Positions 24,983-31,782 of a stretch of DNA of 64,000 nt are shown here, in pieces. Positions within the stretch are counted from its first letter, which is position 1, and each line of letters opens with the position of its first letter. The stretch spans positions 21,342-85,341 of the forward strand of contig CAZFSM010000017.1 in the NCBI GenBank assembly GCA_964521625.1, in the 5' to 3' direction. The notes beneath the pieces were generated by a model. It was not told the DNA's origin. It was given only the letters and a program-made list of their open reading frames with translations, and searched no databases. The translations under genes were made by a program, and so were the position numbers. This DNA is from UBA1444 sp964521625. Lineage in GTDB: Bacteria; Bacillota; Negativicutes; UBA1444.

Positions 24983-26047
24983 ATGAAGAGGCGGGATTTC
25001 ATAATAAACGCTGGTCAAGCTGCTCTGGGGTTTTCCTTCAGCAACATACTGTTTCAAGGCTCCGCATTCTCCGCCACTCCCCCTACCAGTTCTCTTCTTG
25101 ATGGCATAGTAATAATTGACCCTCACGCGCACCCCGATATGAATGCGCCATATTGGCAAGATAATTCATCAAGCTACCGGTACATGAAAGAAATCGGCAT
25201 GACTGCCAGCTGCTATTCTGCTATCGGTGATTCTGGATGGCGATCCAAATCCGGTCGCAACAATTATGACATCGCCGTTTCGTACATTGATTACTGGAAA
25301 AACACCATTTTCAAAAACCGACATGTGAGTCCGGTCCTGACCCTATCCGACCTCCCTGTTCCTGGGACTTTAACACCAGGCGCAATTCTAGCTCTTGAAG
25401 GTGGGGATGCACTAGAAGGGCGCATTGATCGCTTAACAGAATTCTTCAATCGAGGCGTTCGCATCATCACACTAGTCCATTATCACAACAATGAAATTGG
25501 AGATATTATGATGGCTCGATCCGGATGGGAACCCGGTCCGTACCGTGGAGGGCTCTCGAATTTTGGCTCAAGTGTTGTCGATAAAATGCAAGAGTTGGGT
25601 ATTGTTATTGATGTCGCCCACGCCAGTCGTCAAACACTTAAAGATATATCAACGTATTGCCAATCGCCTCTTCTCGACTCTCATACAACCCTTTGCGCAA
25701 CTGAAGACAAATGCGGAAGAGCTCGTTCAATAACAGAAATGGAATGGATTGCAAAAACAGGAGGGGTCATTTGCTCCTGTCCTGCTGCATGGCGTAGCAA
25801 GCAGGATAAATCCTTTCAAGATTGGGCAATAGAATTATGGAAAATGAAATCATTGCTTGGTATCGAACATATTGGCCTCGGCACTGACGGCGGAGGCGGC
25901 CTCCCATTAATATCTGGCTATCAAGATGTACGCGATCTATACAAACTAGCGAACGCAATGATTGAAGTCGGATTTAATCGCAATGATATCTCCGCTTTCA
26001 TGGGCGGCAATGTCTATCGTGTTTTGGGACGGTACCTTAGAGCTTGA
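24983..26047 (+). CDS. Exported membrane dipeptidase-like protein (M19)
   Basis: 354 residues of the renal dipeptidase family, zinc enzymes that cleave dipeptides. Ligand candidates are HAH in IIDPHAHPDMN, the Glu in LALEGGDALEG, the His in VIDVAHASRQT and Asp in GLGTDGGGG. The N-terminus MKRRDFIINAGQAALGF is a twin-arginine (Tat) export signal, so it should be folded with metal before export. It could process D-amino-acid dipeptides at the cell surface. Confidence 0.85.
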   Translation: MKRRDFIINAGQAALGFSFSNILFQGSAFSATPPTSSLLDGIVIIDPHAHPDMNAPYWQDNSSSYRYMKEIGMTASCYSAIGDSGWRSKSGRNNYDIAVSYIDYWKNTIFKNRHVSPVLTLSDLPVPGTLTPGAILALEGGDALEGRIDRLTEFFNRGVRIITLVHYHNNEIGDIMMARSGWEPGPYRGGLSNFGSSVVDKMQELGIVIDVAHASRQTLKDISTYCQSPLLDSHTTLCATEDKCGRARSITEMEWIAKTGGVICSCPAAWRSKQDKSFQDWAIELWKMKSLLGIEHIGLGTDGGGGLPLISGYQDVRDLYKLANAMIEVGFNRNDISAFMGGNVYRVLGRYLRA

Positions 26048-26165
26048 GCCAACTGTCGAAGACACCGGTGTAAGATGAGGTGTTGAAATGCAAATTAGTC
26101 CCCCCTCACCGCCTCACCTGATCACCGCCCAATCGCCAAAATCATGATAGCAGGAGCCCACGAAA

Positions 26166-26624
26166 ATGCGCAGTATCATCAATTTGTTAGCTACTTGTCC
26201 CTATGAATATGAATTCATTAATCATCCACATCCAATCAGAACAGTAAACGATGGAATGAACTATTTCAAAATAGAAGCCGGTCAAACGGCGCCTACTCTG
26301 GTTCTTAAAGCCGATGGTAATTTTTATGCATTGATTTTTTCCGGCAGTCATAAACGGCTTAACTTCAAGGCAATTGCATCTGTTCTTGGGCACAATCATG
26401 TGACTTTGGCAACGCCAAAAGAGGTTGAACAAATTACAGGATTTACTGTCGGAAATATCCCGATGATTGGGCATACGCTCCCCTGTGTCTTGGATAACAA
26501 TCTGTTGAATTATTCATTTGTTTTTGGCGGAACCGGCAACCCATTAATCACTCTAAAAATATCGCCATTGGCACTTGCTCAATTTAACAATGTCGTTGCC
26601 CATATCACTACAGAATCTATATAA
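26166..26624 (+). CDS. YbaK/EbsC-type aminoacyl-tRNA deacylase domain protein
   Basis: 152 residues with the YbaK fold: TAPTLVLKADGNFYALIFSG, then LATPKEVEQITGFTVGNIPMIG and a closing VFGGTGNPLITLKIS. Such stand-alone editing enzymes hydrolyse mischarged tRNA, often Cys- or Ala-tRNAPro. The N-terminal part that would define the substrate is diverged. Confidence 0.85.
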   Translation: MRSIINLLATCPYEYEFINHPHPIRTVNDGMNYFKIEAGQTAPTLVLKADGNFYALIFSGSHKRLNFKAIASVLGHNHVTLATPKEVEQITGFTVGNIPMIGHTLPCVLDNNLLNYSFVFGGTGNPLITLKISPLALAQFNNVVAHITTESI

Positions 26625-26690
26625 CCAATTGAAATGATCCACCTTTTTGCCACTTGGTCGCCAAAACTTCAAAATCTACTTAGCCAACGC

Positions 26691-26725
26691 AAAGGGCTTC
26701 CAACCGCAAACGGCTGGAAGCCCTC
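26691..26725. terminator. GGCTTCC-type hairpin
   Basis: AAAGGGCTTCCAACCG and CGGCTGGAAGCCCT pair around CAAA. It belongs to a family of near-identical hairpins at 27526, 28981, 29678, 34278 and 57089. It lies between convergent genes and could terminate both. Confidence 0.65.
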
Positions 26726-26777
26726 ATGTTTACTTTGGCTAATCGTTCCGACACTCACCGGAAGATTGGCATAGGTT

Positions 26778-27242
26778 TTACTGAAGTACGTTCCATTTTG
26801 TCTCAACAGCCTTTGTTATGGCACTGTTGTTGTCTTTCAGCATATTCCTCTGCGCGTTTAATGACGTCACTAATAAGCCCTTGTCCAGCATGGCTGACAA
26901 TTGATCCTGGTTCATTTGCAGCATCTGCTGGCGGGTGTATGTCACCAGTTGTTCTTTCGTTTCCTGCGTCACCTGTGTTTTTAGAAAGCTTTGCCCCATC
27001 GTCTTTATCTGGTCGGGAGGCATCAGCAGCATCATTTGATCTATTGTTCTAATATACATCATCAAAATCATCTGATCTTTAAGCGCTGTTATCGCATCTT
27101 TCTCATTTGTAATCATCGGTTCCTGTTTAATCAGATCATTCATCGTTTTTTTGCTGTCCGACATAGTGGGCGCCGCCAATACCGTACCCATGCTTGCCGC
27201 AATCATCAGGATAACAAGAACAACTGTGAATCGTTTTAACAT
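26778..27242 (-). CDS. Hypothetical secreted helical protein
   Basis: 154 residues starting at the ATG at 27242 behind AAAGGGGTG, with a signal peptide (to about GTVLAAP). The mature part is Met- and Gln-rich and helical (QMILMMYIRTIDQMMLLMPP, TRQQMLQMNQDQLSAML). No family is recognised. Confidence 0.65.
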   Translation of the reverse strand: MLKRFTVVLVILMIAASMGTVLAAPTMSDSKKTMNDLIKQEPMITNEKDAITALKDQMILMMYIRTIDQMMLLMPPDQIKTMGQSFLKTQVTQETKEQLVTYTRQQMLQMNQDQLSAMLDKGLLVTSLNAQRNMLKDNNSAITKAVETKWNVLQ

Positions 27243-27787
27243 AAGAAACACCCCTTTTTTATAGTTTTTCGGACTTTGCCAACTTGGGAAATCAACCCTT
27301 GTGAAAATCACATTGAATAACTGCTATGTCTATATTATGCCATAACCGTTTAATTTAATATCCATATAAGGAAAACCCGCAAGTTTTAAAGTAAGATTAG
27401 CAAAAGCCTATTGACGATGAAAAAGAAAGTCCCGACATTTTTTTGTGTCCATCTGCGGCTTGTCCTATTCTTGCCCCACGATAGCCAACCCGAACGTCAA
27501 AACTTCAACATCAACGCCACCAACACAAAAAGCTTCCAACCCAAATGGCTGGAAGCCTTGTTGTATCACTTATGTATAAAACAGCATTGGCGATAGGCAA
27601 TAGAAATAGAAGTTGTGGCTAGTATAAAAAATGCTGATGTACCTAATATTTATCGAGTGATCTGCTGTCGAAGCCACTAAGAAGATTTACCCTGCAAACC
27701 AATTCCAAGTTTATTATTTCCTGCAGTTCTTGCTTTAGAGCTTGCTTTTCTAGAGAAAAGGGCAGAAAGATAAATAAAATACCTATT
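27243..27787. other. Intergenic region with one repeat hairpin
   Basis: No reading frame with a plausible start was found. A GGCTTCC-type hairpin with the usual AACACAAAAAGCTTCCAACC lead lies at 27526-27560. At 27343-27400 a stretch faintly resembles the shared RiPP promoter (TTAAAACTTGCGGGTTTTCC on the minus strand) but lacks the AACAATTGTT palindrome. Confidence 0.5.
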
Positions 27788-28300
27788 TTACACAGTGAGT
27801 TTGATAATATATCTTAGGTCGGTTAATAATTCTCCCGCAATTTCACACTTGTACTCGTCATAATTGCATCGAAAGCCGTTCTTTTCATAAAAGCGCCGAG
27901 CGTTTATATTTTCTCTTAAAACCCATAAGAAGCAATTTGTAAAGCCCTCTTCATTCATAGCAAGCAACGCAGTTCTTAACAATTTTTGTCCATATCCTTT
28001 TCGAAAACATTCCGGATGGATATATAAAGCGACAATTTCTCCCCAGTTAGCCACTCGATCATCTCTTGATTTCCCAAAAGCAATGCAACCGACTGGCACA
28101 CTATTTTCATAAAACAGTGCTGCTTTTAAGGTATTATTGTCTAGCCAGTTATGAAAAGCCAGAGTCCAAAAATCACTTCGCAATTCATCCAAATACTTCT
28201 GCGGCAGCATACCGCGATATGCAACTTTCCAGCTTGCGGCGTAAATGTTGCTTATGCTTTCAGCATCTGATGCTTTTGCGAGTTTAATCTTTACCTGCAT
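27788..28300 (-). CDS. GNAT family N-acetyltransferase
   Basis: 170 residues. Typical features are KLAKASDAESISNIYAASW at the start, the acetyl-CoA loop IHPECFRKGYGQKLLRTAL and the end FYEKNGFRCN. The acceptor is unknown. GGAAGGA precedes the ATG. It lies between two precursor genes and the secreted-protein gene; a role in peptide tailoring or self-protection is possible but has no direct support. Confidence 0.87.
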   Translation of the reverse strand: MQVKIKLAKASDAESISNIYAASWKVAYRGMLPQKYLDELRSDFWTLAFHNWLDNNTLKAALFYENSVPVGCIAFGKSRDDRVANWGEIVALYIHPECFRKGYGQKLLRTALLAMNEEGFTNCFLWVLRENINARRFYEKNGFRCNYDEYKCEIAGELLTDLRYIIKLTV

Positions 28301-28337
28301 CTAAAATTCCTTCCTGCAGCTGTTTCCCACAAAAAGC

Positions 28338-28366
28338 AAAAAGCCTGTCATGACAACAGGTTTGAG
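28338..28366 (-). terminator. Terminator of precursor 4
   Basis: CCTGT/ACAGG stem with loop TGTCATG, flanked on the minus strand by GCTTTTTGCTTTTTG. The same hairpin follows precursor 5. Confidence 0.65.
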
Positions 28367-28397
28367 CTAATTTATCGCACAACGGATTGCTTTCGCA

Positions 28398-28811
28398 CTA
28401 TCTAAATGTTCCCATTCCACCAATAATGCATAAAACACTCTGGCGATTATATCCTCCATATCCAACGAGAAGGCAAAAACCTGAAGCTCCAGCCCCATCC
28501 CCAACACCAATAAAAGCACAAACGAGTTGTGTTCCATCGCTTCCCGCCACAGCTGCCAACTCAGCATCGCTCAATTCACGATTTATATTTTCCTGTTTCA
28601 TTTCTTCGCCGAAAGCCTTTAAATCATCAATTGTAAAGGAATAGCCCATCTGTTTAGCCATTGGTAACAATTCCTGTTCCATAAGTGACATCGCTTTTGC
28701 TTCGTCCATCGGTTGACCTTGATACTTTCGGGACAGTTCAACGAACTTCTGCTTCAGTGATCCATCTTGAGATAACTCTTCATAGAATTTCTTCACGTTT
28801 TCTACGGACAT
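28398..28811 (-). CDS. Nif11-type RiPP precursor peptide (4)
   Basis: 137 residues. The leader is nearly the same as in precursors 1 and 5 (MSVENVKKFYEELSQDGS ... ELSDAELAAVAG), but the site reads AGSDG instead of AGGG. The core of about 45 residues is Gly-rich (VGDGAGASGFCLLVGYGGY) with three cysteines in all. GGAGGGATG precedes the ATG. It is transcribed from its own copy of the shared promoter and ended by its own terminator. Confidence 0.87.
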   Translation of the reverse strand: MSVENVKKFYEELSQDGSLKQKFVELSRKYQGQPMDEAKAMSLMEQELLPMAKQMGYSFTIDDLKAFGEEMKQENINRELSDAELAAVAGSDGTQLVCAFIGVGDGAGASGFCLLVGYGGYNRQSVLCIIGGMGTFR

Positions 28812-28870
28812 CTGTGCATCCCTCCAATGTTTTAATTGTTTACAGAATCAGATGATGCTCTTTCTCAGCC

Positions 28871-28922
28871 CCATTATAACAGAAGCAAAGCGCGCCAATT
28901 TTAAACAATTTATAAACTTTTT
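28871..28922 (-). promoter_or_regulatory. Shared-type promoter of precursor 4
   Basis: Minus strand: AGTTTATAAATTGTTTAAAA, TTGGCGCGCTTTGCTTCTGT and TATAAT. Confidence 0.72.
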
Positions 28923-28975
28923 TCTGTTATATTCTGATCGCCAGCCCGATCGCCAAAACATCAAAACTTCATCCG

Positions 28976-29021
28976 CAACACAAAAGGCTTCCAACCACGA
29001 ATGGCTGGAAGCCTTTATCTT
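28976..29021. repeat. GGCTTCC hairpin repeat
   Basis: CAACACAAAAGGCTTCCAAC and TGGCTGGAAGCCTTTATC flank a short loop. The preceding bases (GATCGCCAGCCCGATCGCC) also recur at 29628 and 34237, so the repeated unit is about 90 bp. Confidence 0.6.
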
Positions 29022-29043
29022 TACTAAGTATTACCCCGCCAAG

Positions 29044-29073
29044 AAAAAAAGCCTGTCATGACAACAGGCTTGA
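29044..29073 (-). terminator. Terminator of precursor 5
   Basis: The same AAGCCTGTCATGACAACAGG hairpin that follows precursor 4, with seven Ts on the minus strand. Confidence 0.7.
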
Positions 29074-29096
29074 GATAGGCAATGTGTACTCCCGTT

Positions 29097-29498
29097 TTAC
29101 AACTTAGACGGATCATCTGTTCCAGGACCCACGCAAAAACCAACACCAGTCCAATCACTCGTGTATCCGCGCCCATTGTCATAATGTCGCCAGCCAATCA
29201 ACAAACAAAACCCACTATAACAGCCTCCCCCCGCCACAGCTGCCAACTCAGTATCACTTAGTTCCAAACCCATCTTAGCCTGTTGCATTTCTTCGCCATA
29301 AGCTTTCCAATCATCCACAGTAAATGAATATCCCATCTGTTTTGCAATTGGCAGCGCTTCCTGTTCCATCAGTGACATCGCTTTTGCTTCGTCCATCGGT
29401 TGACCTTGATACTTTTGGGACAGTTCAACGAACTTCTGCTTCAGTGATTCATCTTGAGATAACACTTCATAGAATTTCTTCACATTTTCAACGGACAT
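29097..29498 (-). CDS. Nif11-type RiPP precursor peptide (5)
   Basis: 133 residues. The leader (MSVENVKKFYEVLSQDES ... ELSDTELAAVAGGG) is about 80 per cent like precursor 4 by eye. The core starts GCYSGFCLLIGWRHYDNG and ends VGFCVGPGTDDPSKL, with three cysteines and several Tyr/Trp. Leaders are conserved while cores diverge, the pattern expected of one maturase acting on several products. GGAGGGATG precedes the ATG. Confidence 0.88.
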   Translation of the reverse strand: MSVENVKKFYEVLSQDESLKQKFVELSQKYQGQPMDEAKAMSLMEQEALPIAKQMGYSFTVDDWKAYGEEMQQAKMGLELSDTELAAVAGGGCYSGFCLLIGWRHYDNGRGYTSDWTGVGFCVGPGTDDPSKL

Positions 29499-29570
29499 CT
29501 GCGCATCCCTCCGATATTATGATTAAAAAGAATTCGCGTGGTGATGCTCTTTGCTCAGCCCCATTATAAC

Positions 29571-29623
29571 AGAAGAAAAGCTTGTCAATTTTAAACAATT
29601 TTTAAACTTTTTCCAGCGCTGTT
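29571..29623 (-). promoter_or_regulatory. Shared-type promoter of precursor 5
   Basis: Minus strand: GTTTAAAAATTGTTTAAAA, TTGACAAGCTTTTCTTCTGT and TATAAT. Confidence 0.72.
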
Positions 29624-29676
29624 TTGGATCACCAACCCGATCGCCAACCACCATAAATTCATCCACCAACACAAAG

Positions 29677-29748
29677 GGCTTCCACCCACGAATGGCTGGA
29701 AGCCCTTATCTTTACTATGGCGGGAGCGTATAGGAATCGAGTCTGCCC
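29677..29748. repeat. Degraded attachment site (selC 3' end fragment), left end of array
   Basis: A GGCTTCC hairpin (29678-29706) and TTTACTA lead into TGGCGGGAGCGTATAGGAAT (29718 on), the CCA end, acceptor strand and part of the T-arm of the selenocysteine tRNA on the minus strand. Similarity stops near 29748. It marks the outermost surviving boundary of the integrated array. Confidence 0.75.
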
Positions 29749-29766
29749 AAGAAGACATACTAATGG

Positions 29767-30031
29767 CAGTTTAATGTACCCCACCCAAATGACACGCTGG
29801 TTTCCTTTGTTCTTGAAGCGGCATAAGCTACGCAAGATTTCCTTTCACGGGCTTCGTCACACACATATCACACTGGCAATTGCAGCGGGCTTCCCGCTGA
29901 AGAATGTTTCAACCAGAGCAGGACATTCTACGATTGCTATTACCTGTGATATTTATGCCGTGCCGGTCACTGCAGTTGATGTTGATATTGCCAATAGCTT
30001 TGAGAGGTTGTTGAGCGGGAGCTGCCATTAA
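29767..30031 (+). pseudogene. C-terminal remnant of a tyrosine recombinase
   Basis: The frame gives the catalytic box II FHGLRHTHITLAIAAGFPL and the box III-like RAGHSTIAITCDIYAV, followed by a normal C-terminal end. The N-terminal two thirds are missing, and the expected LGH is RAGH. It adjoins a degraded tRNA attachment site, as expected for the integrase of the outermost element. Confidence 0.8.
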
Positions 30032-30103
30032 AATACACCTGTTAAGTTCATAACCGTTACGTTAATCTAGTGCGCAGTCTCTTAATTGAATGAACAATCA
30101 ATT

Positions 30104-30718
30104 TTATTCAGACTTAATATCAATGAGTTCTGCGTATAAATCTATGGATTGCGTGATGATTTCCTCTATTTTTGCGACTTGTGGCACTTCAATACTGCCC
30201 GCTTTCTGCTTGCTGAGTATGCCAATCGCACTACTAATTGGAACATCACGAAGCTTCATAAGTTTTTTCAATTCGCAATCGAGCCTTTTAGCACATTCTC
30301 GTCGATTTCGATAATCCATTTTTTCTTTTTGGTCAGAAATTTCATTAACAAGAGCATCAAGGCGTTCAAATTGACAATCCAACATAATTGGATCCGCAAA
30401 TTTTACACCAATACGCACCAATCGCTCTGGGGCTTGGTATTCTGGATGCTCTTTTAGAAAACGCTTTAATTCATGACTTCTTTTTTCGACTTCAAGAGGG
30501 GAGCTAGCTTTTTCAACGTCATCTCGCAAGTCAAAATATTCATTGCGTTCTTGAAATATGCTCCGTTCAATTGTTTCAACAAATTCTGTTACAGCGCTAA
30601 ATTTGCCTTGTTTTACAATTTCAGATACGCGCCGTATAATTTCCCATTCATCATCATATGCACGAATGGCTCTTACTGAGCGTTTATCCTTCCGAGGTCT
30701 ACCACGATTCTCCGACAT
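30104..30718 (-). CDS. Ribbon-helix-helix type DNA-binding protein with coiled region
   Basis: About 204 residues from the ATG at 30718 (GAGGTG 10 bases upstream). The start, RGRPRKDKRSVRAIRAYDDE, then WEIIRRVSEIVKQGK, fits a ribbon-helix-helix domain with a basic arm. The rest is helical and charged (KRFLKEHPEYQAPERLV ... RNRRECAKRLDCELKKL). A perfect 13-bp inverted repeat lies 20 bp upstream of the start. The protein probably represses its own gene and perhaps others of the element. Confidence 0.65.
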   Translation of the reverse strand: MSENRGRPRKDKRSVRAIRAYDDEWEIIRRVSEIVKQGKFSAVTEFVETIERSIFQERNEYFDLRDDVEKASSPLEVEKRSHELKRFLKEHPEYQAPERLVRIGVKFADPIMLDCQFERLDALVNEISDQKEKMDYRNRRECAKRLDCELKKLMKLRDVPISSAIGILSKQKAGSIEVPQVAKIEEIITQSIDLYAELIDIKSE

Positions 30719-30737
30719 TATTTTAAACACCTCACTC

Positions 30738-30768
30738 TTTTTAATAAAAGTATAACTTTTATTAAAAA
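30738..30768. promoter_or_regulatory. Perfect 13-bp inverted repeat operator
   Basis: TTTTTAATAAAAG and CTTTTATTAAAAA flank TATAA with no mismatch. The central TATAACTTT could also serve as a -10 region, so binding would block the promoter. Confidence 0.8.
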
Positions 30769-30998
30769 ATATGTCAAACAAAATTCATCTATCGTTTAAA
30801 AAGCCAAGGCACCTCTAAACTAAGGCATCTTGGCTTTGTTACTTCGATTATGAATTTGAAAATTATATTGGTGTACGATGCAAAAATTACTGTTGCGAAT
30901 AGATTTTTTGTGCGCACCGAGTGCGCAATGTTTTATGTACCTTCATTTCAATCTCCTGAACTTACCCATTTCGCAAGCAGGGCACCCAATCTGTGCCC

Positions 30999-31772
30999 TC
31001 ATCGAGATGATGTCCCAAACGAGACTAAATAATGGTGCTTTTCATTATTGGTCAGCCTACTTGCTATGCAGTTATCTCGAATAAACGCTCTTTTTGTTTT
31101 TATATGCTCGGAAAAATCAAAGCTACTGTTATCTAATGATGCATCCGGATGTAAATCGAAAATCATTTTAACCCAAAAATCCTGATAGTATGCGAAAAAT
31201 ATAAAATCCATAAATTCCGAAAAAAGCGGCATTCGCTCAAGAGCCAATCGCAGGCTATTGTTAGCGCCGATGTGAATATGCGAAGAAGGGTGTAGGATTT
31301 CAGTATAGTCTTCATCATCTAAGCTGAATTCTATTCTGACATAATTCGATGAAAATAAATATTCATCATTTATGGCGAGTGCAATATTAATAACTTCTTC
31401 CGCTTCGTCCTCATCCTCGCAACGTAATAGGTCATTCAAATCATCAATTTCTAAACCTGGATTGGGATAGTATGCAAGAATTCCTTTATAAAGAATGATC
31501 CGCTTTGATCCTATTGCTTGTCGAAACTCAAAGCTTGCTTGTATCATACTATTGTCAAACAATGTACAGATATAATCCCTTGAATTATAAGCATCCAGAA
31601 AATTTTTGATATATTTCCCAGTTTTATCGATTCCAGTCTTTGTTCTATTAAATGTTATTGCAGTTGGAGAAATAGCTTTATCGGGCAAATTTGTATTAGT
31701 CAGATAATTTCTCTCTCGATATTTTTTTATGGTAGATCGGATATCTTCCTGAATTAATTTCCGAATTGGCAT
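30999..31772 (-). CDS. DUF2290 family protein
   Basis: 257 residues with the DUF2290 phrases HPSSHIHIGANNSLRLALER and FSEFMDFIFFAYYQDFW. Function unknown. It begins 10 bp after the stop of the large helicase gene, a pairing that I recall recurring in mobile islands, so the two likely form one system. Codon use is AT-rich like the rest of this segment. Confidence 0.78.
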   Translation of the reverse strand: MPIRKLIQEDIRSTIKKYRERNYLTNTNLPDKAISPTAITFNRTKTGIDKTGKYIKNFLDAYNSRDYICTLFDNSMIQASFEFRQAIGSKRIILYKGILAYYPNPGLEIDDLNDLLRCEDEDEAEEVINIALAINDEYLFSSNYVRIEFSLDDEDYTEILHPSSHIHIGANNSLRLALERMPLFSEFMDFIFFAYYQDFWVKMIFDLHPDASLDNSSFDFSEHIKTKRAFIRDNCIASRLTNNEKHHYLVSFGTSSR

Positions 31773-31782
31773 TCTGATGTAC

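Noticed and set aside
26086..26146. A 19-codon frame before the YbaK-like gene
   Set aside because: GAGGTG precedes an ATG, but the translation is Pro-rich and short, with no repeat or leader function visible.
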